This document shows, piece after piece, positions 16,993 to 25,831 of a DNA stretch of 64,000 bases. The stretch covers positions 248,001-312,000 of the forward strand of contig NZ_AQXY01000030.1 of assembly GCF_000376845.1 (NCBI RefSeq), read 5' to 3'. Source of the DNA: Thioalkalivibrio sp. ALE14 (lineage in GTDB: Bacteria > Pseudomonadota > Gammaproteobacteria > Ectothiorhodospirales > Ectothiorhodospiraceae). Every line of letters begins with the position of its first letter. Within the stretch, counting starts at the first letter, position 1. Both the position numbers and the translations under genes were made by a program. The notes beneath the pieces were generated by a model. That model did not search any database. It was given only the letters and a program-made list of their open reading frames with translations, and was not told the origin of the DNA.

Positions 16993-17901
16993 TCAGGCGC
17001 GCGCCGGCTCGGGGAAGACATCCTCGGCCGCAAATACCGGGCCGTCCACGCAGACCCGTTTCATCGCGACCCCCTCCGGGGTCCGTACTGGCACTGTGCA
17101 GCCGGCGCAGCCGCCCACCGCGCAGGCCATGAACTCCTCCAGCGACACCTGACACGGCAGGTCGAATTCCGCGGCCAGTTCGGCGCAGGCCTCGAGCATC
17201 GGGTGCGGGCCGCAGGCGAAGATCTCCACCTGGGCACGATCCTCCGGCGCGAGTCCGGCCAGCCACGCGCGGCCCAGATCGGTCACGAAGCCGTCAAAGG
17301 CACCCGGCAGGCCGGCCTTCGAGGTCAGGCGGCAGGCCACACCCCAGTCCTCCAGCAGCGGCAGGGTCGCGATCGCGCCGTGCGGAAGTCCCGGCCACAG
17401 GATCTCGGACGGCCGCGCGTGGAACGGGAACGGGACCTCGGAGCCCAGCACTGCGTGGGTCTGCCCCGCCTCGCCCTGCAGGTGCAGCCGGTGCGCCAGG
17501 AAGATCATCGGCGGGATACCGACCCCGCCGCCCAGCAGCAGCCGCTTCGGCCGTTCCGGGTGCAGGCGGAAGGGCTGGCCGATCGGGCCCAGCACGCTGA
17601 GTGTGTCGCCCTTGACCTGTTGTGCCAGGGCGCGGGTGCCGTCCCCAACCACCTTGTAGAGGAATTCCACCCAGCCGGCCTCGCGGTCGACGCGCTGGAT
17701 CGACAGCGGGCGGCGCATCAGCAGGCGCGGGGCGCACTGCAGATGGGCGAACTGGCCGGGCTCGGCCGCGCGGGCGCACTGGGGCGCGGCGACGCGCAGG
17801 ATCCACTGGTCCGCCCCGGCGTCATGGTGGTCGAGGATGCGTCCCTCTTCCTGGAAGATCGTTCCGCGGTGGGGGCGGGAAGTGGTCTCGGGCGCGCTCA
17901 T
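16993..17901 (-). CDS. pyrK: PyrK-like electron-transfer flavoprotein (dihydroorotate dehydrogenase B subunit type)
   Basis: A 302-residue ferredoxin-reductase-fold protein. An FAD-binding barrel (RRPLSIQRVD, RPLS motif) is followed by an NAD-binding region (LLLGGGVGIPPM, and ACGPHPML near the end) and a C-terminal [2Fe-2S] motif C-x4-C-x2-C-x15-C (CAVGGCAGC ... C). All cluster ligands are intact. In DHOD class 1B, PyrK passes electrons from dihydroorotate via PyrD to NAD+. No pyrD is in this window, and gammaproteobacteria normally use quinone-linked class 2 PyrD, so the partner is unknown; other flavin oxidoreductase roles are possible. It overlaps pyrC' by 4 bases at the end of the pyrimidine run. 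Confidence 0.85.
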   Translation of the reverse strand: MSAPETTSRPHRGTIFQEEGRILDHHDAGADQWILRVAAPQCARAAEPGQFAHLQCAPRLLMRRPLSIQRVDREAGWVEFLYKVVGDGTRALAQQVKGDTLSVLGPIGQPFRLHPERPKRLLLGGGVGIPPMIFLAHRLHLQGEAGQTHAVLGSEVPFPFHARPSEILWPGLPHGAIATLPLLEDWGVACRLTSKAGLPGAFDGFVTDLGRAWLAGLAPEDRAQVEIFACGPHPMLEACAELAAEFDLPCQVSLEEFMACAVGGCAGCTVPVRTPEGVAMKRVCVDGPVFAAEDVFPEPARA

Positions 17902-19190
17902 GCGGTGTCCTCGCTGGGCCGGGTCCAGACCGGACGTCCGGCCACCCAGGTCTCGCGGACCTGTCCGGAGAAGGTCCAGTTGAAGAAGGGGGTGTTATGC
18001 CCGGCGCTCAGCCAGTCCTCGCGGCGGACCTCCTGCATCGTGGCCGGGTCCCACAGAACGAAGTCGGCGCGGGCGCCCGGCGTCAGGCGACCCTGGGCAA
18101 AGCCGAGGATCTCCGCGGGACCGGTGGTCACCCGGGCCAGTGCCTCGTGCAGGCTCAGGAGCCCGTCCTCGACCAGGCGCAGTGTTAGTGGCAGCAGGGT
18201 CTCCAGCGCCGAGATACCGGGCTCGGTGCCGGCGAACGGGCCCAGCTTGCTGTCGGGTTCGTGTGGCTGGTGGTCGGAGCAGATCGCGCTGATCTCGCCG
18301 CGGGCGACCGCCGCGCGCAGCCCGTCACGGTCGCGCTGGCCGCGCAGCGGCGGGACCACGTGGCAGTTCGGGTCGTACTCTGCGACGTCCACCTCGGTCA
18401 GGAACAGCTGGTGGGCGGCGACATCCGCGCTCACCGGCAGGCCCTCGGCGCGCGCCTTGGCGATCATCTCCGCACCACGCCGGGTCGACAGCCGGGCCAC
18501 ATGGACCCGCGCCCCGGTCTGCTCGACCAGCGCGAGAATGGCGCCCAGCGCGGCGGTTTCCGCGGCTTCGGGGATGCCAGCCAGCCCCAGGCGGGTGGAG
18601 ACCGCGCCCTCGTGCATGCAGCCGGAGCCGGTCAGGGCCGGGTCCTGGGCCGAGAGCACGATGGTCAGGCCGAAGGTGGTCGCGTATTCCAGTGCGCGAC
18701 GCAGCACGAGCAGGCTGGCCAGCGGCTGGCTCGCGTTGCTGACCCCGCGCGCGCCTGCGTGCATCAGCGCGGCCATTTCGGCGAGCTGCTGGCCCTCCAG
18801 CTGATGGGTCAGTGCACCGAGCACGTACACCCGCACGCCACAGGCCTGGCGGGCACGGCGATTGATGAGTTCGATCTCGGCGGGCGAGTCGATCGGCGGT
18901 TCGGTGTCCGGCGGGACGACCAGGCTGGTGATCCCGCCGCTGGCGGCCGCCAGGGTCTCGCTGGCGACGGTGGCCTTGTGCTCCTGGCCCGGTTCGCGCA
19001 GGCGCGCCGCCAGGTCGATCAGGCCGGGGATCAGCCACAGCCCGCTGGCATCGATGCGCCGGCGCGGCTCGAAGCCGTCCGGGGCCTGCCCGCGGGCGAG
19101 GATCTCGCTGCCCTGCACGCACAGCGCCCCGACCGCGTCGTAGCCGTCCACCGGGTCGAGGATACGGGCGTTTTCGATCAGCACGCTCAT
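17898..19190 (-). CDS. pyrC': Non-catalytic dihydroorotase homologue PyrC' (PyrX)
   Basis: A 430-residue class I dihydroorotase homologue. The metal-binding HxH that should follow PGLIDL is replaced by A-A-R ([14 protein letters not shown]), and the histidine usual in the fourth strand is replaced in the [10 protein letters not shown] region, so binuclear zinc cannot be held normally. The remaining barrel, including the [13 protein letters not shown] segment, is well kept. In Pseudomonas the same kind of protein is an obligatory structural partner of ATCase, forming a dodecamer with PyrB. Here pyrB lies immediately upstream with a 4-base overlap, matching that arrangement. A separate active PyrC must exist elsewhere in the genome. 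Confidence 0.92.
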   Translation of the reverse strand: MSVLIENARILDPVDGYDAVGALCVQGSEILARGQAPDGFEPRRRIDASGLWLIPGLIDLAARLREPGQEHKATVASETLAAASGGITSLVVPPDTEPPIDSPAEIELINRRARQACGVRVYVLGALTHQLEGQQLAEMAALMHAGARGVSNASQPLASLLVLRRALEYATTFGLTIVLSAQDPALTGSGCMHEGAVSTRLGLAGIPEAAETAALGAILALVEQTGARVHVARLSTRRGAEMIAKARAEGLPVSADVAAHQLFLTEVDVAEYDPNCHVVPPLRGQRDRDGLRAAVARGEISAICSDHQPHEPDSKLGPFAGTEPGISALETLLPLTLRLVEDGLLSLHEALARVTTGPAEILGFAQGRLTPGARADFVLWDPATMQEVRREDWLSAGHNTPFFNWTFSGQVRETWVAGRPVWTRPSEDTA

Positions 19191-20200
19191 GCCTGGTGGG
19201 CCCCCATCACCATGGACATCACCGCCATGCGGACCGAGATCCCGTAGGTAACCTGTTCCAGGATCACCGAGTGCGGGCCGTCGGCCACTGCGGACTCGAT
19301 CTCCACCCCGCGGTTGGCGGGCCCGGGGTGCATGACCAGGCAGGTCGGATGGGCCAGCTGCAGGCGCCGAGAGGTCAGGCCGAACAGCTGGTAGTACTCG
19401 TGTTCGGAGGGCAGGTGGGCGTGCTCCATGCGCTCGCGCTGCAGGCGCAGCATGATGATCACGTCGACATCCTGCAGCCCGGCGTCGAGGTCGTTGTAGA
19501 CATGCACCCCGAGCTGGTCGACATCCGCCGGCAGCAGCGAGCAGGGCGCGACCACGCGGACCTCGCCGGTCTGCAGGATGTTCAGCGCGTGGATCTGCGA
19601 GCGCGCCACGCGCGAGTGCAGGATGTCGCCGACGATCGCGACCTTCAGCTTGGTGAAGTCGCCCTTGTGGCGGCGGATGGTGAACATGTCCAGCAGCGCC
19701 TGGGTCGGGTGCGCGTGGCGGCCGTCGCCGGCGTTCAGCACGCTGATGCCCGGCGCCACGTGGCGGGCGATGAAGTGCGCGGTGCCGCTCTCCTCGTGGC
19801 GGACCACGAACATGTCGACGTTCATCGCCTCGATGTTGCGCAGGGTGTCCAGCAGGCTCTCGCCCTTCACCGCCGAGGAGGTGTTGATGTTCACGTTCAG
19901 CACGTCCGCGGACAGGCGCTTGGCGGCCAGCTCGAAGGTGGTGCGGGTGCGGGTACTGGCCTCGAAGAACAGGTTGACGATGGTCTTGCCGCGCAGCAGC
20001 GGGACCTTCTTCACCGCCTTCTCGTTCATGTTGGCGAACGACTCGGCGGTATCCAGGATCTCGGTCAGGAGGTCCCGGTTCAGTCCCTCGATGGTCAGCA
20101 TGTGGCGCAGCTGGCCGTCGTCGGTCAGTTGCAGGCGGTTGGGCAGCGGGCCCGGCTCGGGCAGGCGCGTGCCCGGGGGGGCGATCAGGGTCTCGGTCAT
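19187..20200 (-). CDS. pyrB: Aspartate carbamoyltransferase catalytic subunit
   Basis: Condenses carbamoyl phosphate with aspartate in pyrimidine synthesis. The 337-residue protein has the carbamoyl-phosphate motif [40 protein letters not shown] and [10 protein letters not shown] proline-rich N-terminal extension of about 25 residues precedes [13 protein letters not shown]; in Pseudomonas such an extension carries nucleotide regulation and contacts PyrC'. There is no pyrI regulatory subunit gene. The gene follows pyrR by 19 bases and overlaps pyrC' by 4, so the operon encodes the regulator, the enzyme and its pseudo-enzyme partner together. Confidence 0.97.
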   Translation of the reverse strand: MTETLIAPPGTRLPEPGPLPNRLQLTDDGQLRHMLTIEGLNRDLLTEILDTAESFANMNEKAVKKVPLLRGKTIVNLFFEASTRTRTTFELAAKRLSADVLNVNINTSSAVKGESLLDTLRNIEAMNVDMFVVRHEESGTAHFIARHVAPGISVLNAGDGRHAHPTQALLDMFTIRRHKGDFTKLKVAIVGDILHSRVARSQIHALNILQTGEVRVVAPCSLLPADVDQLGVHVYNDLDAGLQDVDVIIMLRLQRERMEHAHLPSEHEYYQLFGLTSRRLQLAHPTCLVMHPGPANRGVEIESAVADGPHSVILEQVTYGISVRMAVMSMVMGAHQA

Positions 20201-20219
20201 CCGTTGTGCTTCCGGCGGT

Positions 20220-20738
20220 TCAGGCCTTCAGGTCCTCGGGGTCGATGGCTACCCGTTCCAGCCGCAGGGGTTCGGGGCCGCGCAGCTTGATCTGTTCGGT
20301 CTTGCCCAGCTCCATGTGGGCGCCGACGATTCCGGCCTCCACGGGCAGTTCGCGCCCATCGCGCTCGACCAGTACCGCCAGCGTCACCGAGGCCGGGCGA
20401 CCGTAGTCGAACAGTTCGTTCAGGGCCGCGCGGATGGTGCGCCCGGTAAACAGGACGTCATCCACCAGCAGGACGTGTTCCCCGTCGAGATCCTCCGGCA
20501 ACTCGGACGGGCGCACCTGCGGGTGCATGCCGATGCGCGAGAAGTCGTCACGGTAGAAGCTGATGTCGAGCCTGCCCAGTGGGCGTTCCACTCCCAGGCG
20601 CTCGCGCAGATGCTCCGCGATCCAGACCCCGCCGGAATGGATGCCGACCACGATGGGTCGCTCGATCCCGTGAGTCGTGAGGTAGTGACGGGCCTGTTCG
20701 GCCATGTCGTCGAGCAGGGTCGGGACGTCCGGCGTCAT
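20220..20738 (-). CDS. pyrR: PyrR bifunctional regulator / uracil phosphoribosyltransferase homologue
   Basis: A 172-residue type I phosphoribosyltransferase-fold protein. The PRPP loop is [19 protein letters not shown], preceded by [16 protein letters not shown] and followed by PLRLERVAI-like C-terminus. In Gram-positive bacteria PyrR binds pyr mRNA to attenuate transcription; in Pseudomonas it regulates the pyrBC' operon less directly. No obvious PyrR-binding anti-terminator hairpin is seen in the 19 bases before pyrB, so the mode of control here is open. Its ATG overlaps the ruvX stop (ATGA). Confidence 0.93.
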   Translation of the reverse strand: MTPDVPTLLDDMAEQARHYLTTHGIERPIVVGIHSGGVWIAEHLRERLGVERPLGRLDISFYRDDFSRIGMHPQVRPSELPEDLDGEHVLLVDDVLFTGRTIRAALNELFDYGRPASVTLAVLVERDGRELPVEAGIVGAHMELGKTEQIKLRGPEPLRLERVAIDPEDLKA

Positions 20739-21130
20739 GATGCGTTCTCCAGAAACCAGCCTTCGAGGATGACCGCAGCGGCATGGGCGTCCAGCCCCGG
20801 GTCGTGGCGTCCCGGCCGGCGGCGCTCGCGGGCCAGGTGGGATGTCAGGTGCTCGTCGCACCAGTATACCGGTTGCCCGTAGCGCTCTTCGAGGCCCCGG
20901 GCGAAGCCCCGGATGCGCCGCGCCAGCGGGGTGGGCTTGCCGTCGGCCTGGGTCGGCCAGCCGACCACGAAGCCCTCCGGGGCCCATTCTGCCACCAGCG
21001 CGTCGATGGTGGACCACAGGTCGGGCGCATCGCTGGCGAGCGTGCGCAGGCCGCGGGCCGAACCAGTCAGTTCCTCGCCGACCGCGACCCCGATCCGGCG
21101 TCGCCCGTAGTCGAACGCCAGCAACCCCAC
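20735..21130 (-). CDS. ruvX: Putative pre-16S rRNA nuclease / Holliday junction resolvase-like YqgF
   Basis: A 131-residue RNase H-fold nuclease. It shows the N-terminal LLAFDYGRRRIGVAVG with the first catalytic aspartate, VVGWPTQADGKPT (typically VGLP), YWCDEHLTS with the glutamate and the final DAHAAAVIL aspartate. YqgF matures the 5' end of 16S rRNA in E. coli; Holliday-junction resolution is an older prediction. The gene sits between yqgE (2-base gap) and pyrR (ATGA overlap), a pairing widely conserved in gammaproteobacteria. Confidence 0.94.
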   Translation of the reverse strand: MGLLAFDYGRRRIGVAVGEELTGSARGLRTLASDAPDLWSTIDALVAEWAPEGFVVGWPTQADGKPTPLARRIRGFARGLEERYGQPVYWCDEHLTSHLARERRRPGRHDPGLDAHAAAVILEGWFLENAS

Positions 21131-21132
21131 GA

Positions 21133-21711
21133 TCAGGCGTGGCCGGAGGCCGAACTGATCAGGTTGACGTCGATGCCGATCAGCTCGGCGGCGGCGCGCC
21201 AGCGCTCGGCGCTGGGCCGGTCAAAGAGGATGTCGGCGTCGGCGCGTGCGGTGAGCCAGGCATTCTCGGCCAGCTCGCTCTCCAGCTGGCCGGGGCCCCA
21301 GCCGGCGTGGCCCAGCGCGATCAGGACCCGGCGCGGGCCGCGGCCGGCGTTGATTGCCTCGAGGATGTCGCGCGACGTGGTCAGTACGATGGAGTCGGTA
21401 ATGGGCTGGCTGCCGCGCCAGGTCTGCTCGGCGGAATGCAGCACGAAGCCGTGCTCCGGCTGGACCGGTCCGCCGCGGTAGACCGGCGTCTCCGGCAGGT
21501 CCTCGCCGGGCTCCAGTTCCACGTGCTCCAGCAGCTCGCGCAGCGAGAACTCGGTAGGCTGGTTGATGATCAGGCCCAGGGCGCCCTCTTCGTCGTGATC
21601 GCAGATATAGGTGACCGCATGGCTGAAATAGCCATCGTTCAGGCTCGGCATGGCGATCAGGAAGTGATCGCGCAGGCTGTCGGGCTCGTGGCGGGCGGTC
21701 GTCGGCTTCAT
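21133..21711 (-). CDS. yqgE: YqgE/AlgH family protein
   Basis: A 192-residue conserved protein of unknown biochemical role (AlgH in Pseudomonas). Family motifs are FLIAMPSLNDGYFSHAVTYI, GALGLIINQP, VYRGGPVQPEHGFVLH and LGHAGWGPGQLE. ATG 21711 is chosen because the family starts a few residues before the FLIAMP strand; longer readings in the same frame run through the tonB region out of phase with it. It is 2 bases before ruvX and 62 bases after tonB. Confidence 0.93.
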   Translation of the reverse strand: MKPTTARHEPDSLRDHFLIAMPSLNDGYFSHAVTYICDHDEEGALGLIINQPTEFSLRELLEHVELEPGEDLPETPVYRGGPVQPEHGFVLHSAEQTWRGSQPITDSIVLTTSRDILEAINAGRGPRRVLIALGHAGWGPGQLESELAENAWLTARADADILFDRPSAERWRAAAELIGIDVNLISSASGHA

Positions 21712-21773
21712 GGCCCCAGTATCGATGCTGACCCGGCCGGTCGCAAGGAAGCCGGACGGGTTTGCCCGCTCCG

Positions 21774-22715
21774 TCAGCGGATCTGTTCCATCTGGTCGCG
21801 GCGGAAGGCCCAGGTGCGGGTGATCACCAGCTCGTCGTATTCCTCGCGCATCGCCTCGGTGAAGGGCGCGTACGGGGCGGCCAGCTCCACGATGCGGATG
21901 GCGGCCTGGTCCAGGACCGGTTCCCCGGAGCTGCGGGCGACCTGAATATCGAGCAGATCGCCCTCCGGATTGATGCGCACCGACAGGACCAGCGTCCCGG
22001 ACAGGCCGCGGCGCCGCGCCTCGTCCGGATAGTTCAGGTTGCCCAGGCGCTCGACCTTGTTGATCCAGGCCTGCAGGTAGGCGGCCTCGGGGGCGGTGCG
22101 TGCGGCGAGGCTGTCGAGATAGCGGGTGCGGCTGGCCCGGGTCGAGAATTGCTGGCGCTCCTCGCCGGGGGCGGCGCGGGCGCTCTCCAGGCCGCGGTTC
22201 ATCAGCGTCGCGGCGGAGGGTCGGTCTTCGGCTTCGGGGGCCTCCAGCGGCTCGGGGTCGGCGATCTCGGGCGGCGCGGCACGCTCGTCCGGGGTCTCGG
22301 CGGTGACCGGGTCGGGTTCCGGTTCGGGCTCCGGCTGCGCCGGGTCCATGACCAGCGGGCCGGCGTCTGGCAGCGGCGCGTCGAGGCCCTCTGGCTCGGG
22401 CTCGCCGATGCCGGCGTCCTCCGCCTCCGGGGCCCGGGCCTCCTGGATCTCCTCGCCCTCGCCGCTGGCGGCCTGATCCCGGGTGGCGATGTGCTCGATC
22501 TCTTCGTCCAACTCCGGTGGCGGGGCGTCGGGATCGGTGACCCAGGTGATGTCCAGGGGTTCGCGGGTGGGGCTTTCGATGGGGTCGACCGCGAAGCCGA
22601 TCCCCAGAATGATCAGCGCGTGCGCGACCACCGCGAGGAAGATCATGGTCCCCAGGTGGTCCTGGACCCGGGGCGATTCCGGCGGCGCGGCGCCCGGCGT
22701 GGCGGGAACCGTCAT
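21774..22715 (-). CDS. tonB: TonB family protein (TonB3-like position)
   Basis: A 313-residue energy-transducing protein. There is one N-terminal membrane helix (about residues 22-43, GTMIFLAVVAHALIILGIGF), a very acidic Pro/Glu-rich periplasmic spacer (about 50-175) and a C-terminal TonB domain with YPDEARRRGLSGTLVLSVRI (about 225-300). TonB couples proton motive force from ExbBD to outer-membrane receptors. In P. aeruginosa the gene at this position (tonB3, between yqgE and gshB) is needed for normal twitching motility. No exbB or exbD is nearby. The acidity of the spacer fits the acidic character of other envelope proteins here. Confidence 0.88.
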   Translation of the reverse strand: MTVPATPGAAPPESPRVQDHLGTMIFLAVVAHALIILGIGFAVDPIESPTREPLDITWVTDPDAPPPELDEEIEHIATRDQAASGEGEEIQEARAPEAEDAGIGEPEPEGLDAPLPDAGPLVMDPAQPEPEPEPDPVTAETPDERAAPPEIADPEPLEAPEAEDRPSAATLMNRGLESARAAPGEERQQFSTRASRTRYLDSLAARTAPEAAYLQAWINKVERLGNLNYPDEARRRGLSGTLVLSVRINPEGDLLDIQVARSSGEPVLDQAAIRIVELAAPYAPFTEAMREEYDELVITRTWAFRRDQMEQIR

Positions 22716-22781
22716 GTCGCCCCCGGCCCGCGAACGGCGTGCGCAAGCCCGCGCCCCGCCGGGTGGCGGGGTCCGCTGGTG

Positions 22782-23339
22782 CTACGGGCTGGAGGCGGGC
22801 TTGCGGACATGACGCTGGATTCGCGGATCGGCCAGGACCTGGGCGGTCAGTATACCGGTCAGGCTGCCGGTGATCAGGGCCGCGAGCAACAGCGGCGGCA
22901 GCACCAGCGGCAGGTTGGGGTGGGGGATGATGATGGCCCAGGCGAGCAGGAACTGCCCGGTGATGTGGGCCATCGCGGCGGCGATGGCCAGCCCCACGGG
23001 CCCGACATGCCGCGGCGCAAAGGGACGCAGCGCGGCCAGCAGTACCAGGCTTGCGACGGCGCCGGCCAGCGAAAGCCAGAAGGCGGGGCTCAGCAGCGTC
23101 CCCAGCAGCAGGCTGCTGCCGACCACCCGGATCAGCGTGACTGCCACGGCCGCGCGCCAGCCGAGCACGAGCAGGGTGATCAGGGTGACGATATTGGCCA
23201 GCCCCGGCTTGATGCCCGGGACCGGGCTGGGGATCGCGGCCTCGAGGATCTGGATGCCGATCGCGATGGCGGCCAGCGCGGCGATGGCGCGGTCGCGGGC
23301 ATCGCCGCCGGCCTGCGGGTCGCCGCTCGAGGCCCCCAT
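22782..23339 (-). CDS. Gx transporter family membrane protein
   Basis: A 185-residue integral membrane protein with about five or six helices. The conserved family segment PSPVPGIKPGLANIVTLITL (about residues 36-55) and the following LIRVVGSSLLLGTLLSP identify the Gx_transp / COG4769 family, sometimes annotated as heptaprenyl diphosphate synthase component I. The fold resembles ECF transporter S components. No biochemical role is firmly established. It lies 1 base after a NusG-domain-II gene and downstream of apbE; these three genes are commonly neighbours in other bacteria, suggesting a flavin- or redox-linked function (inference). Confidence 0.82.
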   Translation of the reverse strand: MGASSGDPQAGGDARDRAIAALAAIAIGIQILEAAIPSPVPGIKPGLANIVTLITLLVLGWRAAVAVTLIRVVGSSLLLGTLLSPAFWLSLAGAVASLVLLAALRPFAPRHVGPVGLAIAAAMAHITGQFLLAWAIIIPHPNLPLVLPPLLLAALITGSLTGILTAQVLADPRIQRHVRKPASSP

Positions 23340-23340
23340 G

Positions 23341-23715
23341 TCAGTAATGCATGCTGTCGAAGCCCGGTTCCGGGCCCCGTACCTGCAGGGTCAGCCGGTT
23401 GGGCAGGCTGACCGCCACCTCGCCGTGGGCCTGCAGCCAGCCGCTGGCCTCGCAGATGTTCTGACGCCCGGGGGAGTCGGCGCAGCGCGCCCGGCCGGGT
23501 TCGATCTCGATGCGGGTGATGCCGGCCGGGCCGGCGACCTCGAGGACCCGGGCGCGGTCCAGGGGTTCGTGCTGGGGCGCGGCCCCGGCCTGGCTGATGA
23601 CCAGCACCCGGGCCTCCCCCGCCGGGGTGTAGGCCAGTGCGAAGGCCGTGGCCACGATCCCCGCAGCCAGAACGCCGATCAGGGCATCGCCCCAGCGCAG
23701 CAGGCCAACGCTCAC
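23341..23715 (-). CDS. NusG domain II-containing membrane-anchored protein
   Basis: A 124-residue protein with one N-terminal helix (about 9-30, ALIGVLAAGIVATAFALAY) followed by a periplasmic NusG_II domain. The domain shows the cysteine-bearing RCADSPGRQNICEASGWL and LPNRLTLQV, which match the family pattern ending in LPNRL. The two cysteines (one in RCAD, one in NIC) could form a disulfide. The start is GTG 23715, overlapping the apbE stop as GTGA; no ATG fits in this frame. The longer in-frame reading to 24102 would run antisense-like through apbE and is rejected. Function is unknown. Confidence 0.78.
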   Translation of the reverse strand: MSVGLLRWGDALIGVLAAGIVATAFALAYTPAGEARVLVISQAGAAPQHEPLDRARVLEVAGPAGITRIEIEPGRARCADSPGRQNICEASGWLQAHGEVAVSLPNRLTLQVRGPEPGFDSMHY

Positions 23716-24758
23716 GGCAGTTCGCGCACCACGAACGGTTCCTGATCGCGGCCGGGTTGTACCCGCTCGGCCAGCGCCGGTGTGGCCTCGATGCGGTCTT
23801 CCAGCACCACCAGGGCGTGCTCGATACCCATTTTGCGGGCGTATTCCGGCCAGGCGTCCGGTCCGGCAATCATCAGCGTGGTGGCGGCCGCGTCGGCCAG
23901 GGCCGGGTCGCGGTGGAGCACGGTGGCGCTGTCGATACCCCGGCTCGGGCGGCCGGTGCGCGGGTCGATCACGTGGTGGATGCGTGTGTCGTCCCAGTCG
24001 TAGCCGCGCTCGTAGTCGCCGGAGGTGAACAGGGCCTCGCCGCCCTCCAGTTCGATGCTGCCGAGCACGCCGCCATGCGGGTGACGGATGCCGACCCGCC
24101 ACGGCCGACCCTCGGGGCGTCCCAGGGTCATTAGGTCGCCGCCGGCGTTGAAGATCGCGGCCTCCACGCCATGTTCCGCCAGCAGCTCCAGCACCCGTTC
24201 CACTGCGAGCCCCTTGGCCAGTCCGCCGAAGTCGAGCTGCAGGTCCGGGTGGGTGCCGCGCAGGCGCACGCCGTTGCGCTCGATGTCCTGCATGCCGGGC
24301 GGGTCGTCCAGCAGTTCGGCCAGGGTGGCCGCGTCGGGCGGCGGGCCGTCGGGCTCGTCCTGGTGGAAGCCCCAGGCGGCGACCAGTTTGCCCAGGGCGG
24401 GGTTGAACAGGCCGTCACTCAGGGCCTCCATCTCGCGGCCGCGCTCGATCAGCGGGAGCACCGACGGCGGTGCGCTGAATTCGCCCTGCAGGGCCAGCAG
24501 CTCGTTGGTGCGGCCGAGCGACCCGGGCTCCCACGCATGCCAGGACCGGTGCAGGATCTCCAGTTCTTCCTGGACCGCGGTGCCGATTGCCTCCACGTCA
24601 TACTGGCCGGCGGGATAGAGGCTCAGGTCCACGAGGGTTCCGAAGGCGTAGAAGCCCAGCTGCTCGGTGTCCGGCTCGTCGCGGCCGCAGGCAGCCAGCA
24701 GGACGGTTGCGAGCAGCAGGGCCAGGGCGCGGGTCATCACGGAGCGCATGCCGGTCAT
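23712..24758 (-). CDS. apbE: FAD:protein FMN transferase, ApbE lipoprotein
   Basis: A 348-residue periplasmic lipoprotein that attaches FMN covalently to threonine or serine in target flavoproteins (for example NqrC/RnfG type). It has a signal peptide with lipobox LLAAC (C24), MEALSDGLFNPALGKL, LQLDFGGLAKGLAVERVL, the nucleotide-binding NAGGDLMTLG and RIHHVIDPRTGRPSRG with DAAATTLMIAG. Metal-binding aspartate and threonine positions are retained. The ATG overlaps the gshB stop (ATGA). No FMN-accepting protein is encoded nearby, so its substrate lies elsewhere. Confidence 0.94.
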   Translation of the reverse strand: MTGMRSVMTRALALLLATVLLAACGRDEPDTEQLGFYAFGTLVDLSLYPAGQYDVEAIGTAVQEELEILHRSWHAWEPGSLGRTNELLALQGEFSAPPSVLPLIERGREMEALSDGLFNPALGKLVAAWGFHQDEPDGPPPDAATLAELLDDPPGMQDIERNGVRLRGTHPDLQLDFGGLAKGLAVERVLELLAEHGVEAAIFNAGGDLMTLGRPEGRPWRVGIRHPHGGVLGSIELEGGEALFTSGDYERGYDWDDTRIHHVIDPRTGRPSRGIDSATVLHRDPALADAAATTLMIAGPDAWPEYARKMGIEHALVVLEDRIEATPALAERVQPGRDQEPFVVRELP

Positions 24759-25705
24759 CCTTCAGTCGCTCGGGTGAGATAGTCGATGTACTGCCCGGCC
24801 AGGTCGTGGCCGCCCGCGGCGTCCAGCTCGCGCACGCCGGTCGGGCTGGTGACGTTGATCTCGGTCAGGTAGTCGCCGATCACGTCGACACCGACAAAGT
24901 CCAGGCCGCGGGCCTTCAGTGCCGGGGCGATCTCGGCGCAGATCCAGCGGTCGCGGTCGGTCAGTGGCCGGGCCTCGCCTCGCCCGCCGGCGGCCAGGTT
25001 GGCGCGGCTCTCGCCGGCGGCCGGGATGCGCGCGAGGGCGTGCGGATAGGGCTCGCCGCCAATCAGGATGATGCGCTTGTCGCCGGCGGTGTACTCCGGC
25101 AGAAAGCGCTGGGCGACCACGCTGCGCTGGTCGAATTCGGTGATGGTCTCGAGAATCACCGAGGTGTTCGGGTCGCCCTGGCGGACGCGGAACACCGAGG
25201 CGCCGCCCATGCCGTCCAGGGGTTTGACCACGATATCGCCCTGCGCCTCGAGGAAGGCGCGGATGCGGCCACGGTCGCGGGTGATCAGGGTGGGCGGGCA
25301 GCACTCGGGGAAGTGCGCGGTAAAGGCCTTTTCGTTTACGTCGCGCAGCGCCTGTGGGCGGTTCGATACGCGCACGCCGTCGCGCTCGGCGAGGTCGAGG
25401 GCGTAGGTGGCGTAGACGTACTCCAGGTCGAACGGCGGATCCTTGCGCATCAGCAGGACATCGAAGCGCGCCGCCGGACCCGTCTCGGGATCGCCGAGGG
25501 TGAAGAAGTTCTCGCGCTGGTCGCGGACCTCGATCGGTCGGCTGCGCGCGGTGGCGCGGCCCTCCTCGATCCACAGGTCGGCGGGCTCCAGGTAGTGCAG
25601 ACGGTGTCCGCGCGCCTGGGCCGCCAGCATCATCGCGAAGGTGGTGTCCTTCCAGGGTTTGATGCCCGCGACCGGGTCCATCAGGATGGCAATGTTCTTG
25701 GCCAC
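24755..25705 (-). CDS. gshB: Glutathione synthetase
   Basis: ATP-grasp enzyme joining gamma-glutamylcysteine and glycine. GTG 25705 (VAKNIAILMDPV) is chosen: it has GAGG 4 bases upstream on the minus strand and gives 316 residues, exactly the E. coli length. An ATG 13 codons earlier lacks a ribosome site. Motifs: MDPVAGIKPWKDTTFAM, LMRKDPPFDLEYVYATY, NRPQALRDVNEKAF, DIVVKPLDGMGGASVFR and FVGVDVIGDYLTEINVTSPTG. It heads the long minus-strand operon and is divergent from pilG, as in Pseudomonas. Glutathione supports redox balance and, in sulfur oxidisers, persulfide handling. Confidence 0.96.
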   Translation of the reverse strand: MAKNIAILMDPVAGIKPWKDTTFAMMLAAQARGHRLHYLEPADLWIEEGRATARSRPIEVRDQRENFFTLGDPETGPAARFDVLLMRKDPPFDLEYVYATYALDLAERDGVRVSNRPQALRDVNEKAFTAHFPECCPPTLITRDRGRIRAFLEAQGDIVVKPLDGMGGASVFRVRQGDPNTSVILETITEFDQRSVVAQRFLPEYTAGDKRIILIGGEPYPHALARIPAAGESRANLAAGGRGEARPLTDRDRWICAEIAPALKARGLDFVGVDVIGDYLTEINVTSPTGVRELDAAGGHDLAGQYIDYLTRATEG

Positions 25706-25831
25706 GTTGCCTCGTACGTGCGGGGTGTCCGGGCAGTATGCCATGTCGATCGGGGCTGGCGCGGCCCTGTGTGTCCGGGGGCGGTGTCGGGCGCATTGCG
25801 GCAGGCGCGATGCAATATCATGGCGTGCTGT

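Noticed and set aside
17898-19190. Active class I dihydroorotase
   Set aside because: Metal-binding HxH is A-A-R, so the gene is called as the non-catalytic PyrC' instead.
23341-24102. Longer 253-residue reading of the NusG-II protein
   Set aside because: The extra N-terminal 129 codons run through apbE in another frame with Arg/Gly-rich sequence; GTG 23715 overlaps the apbE stop in a normal GTGA coupling.
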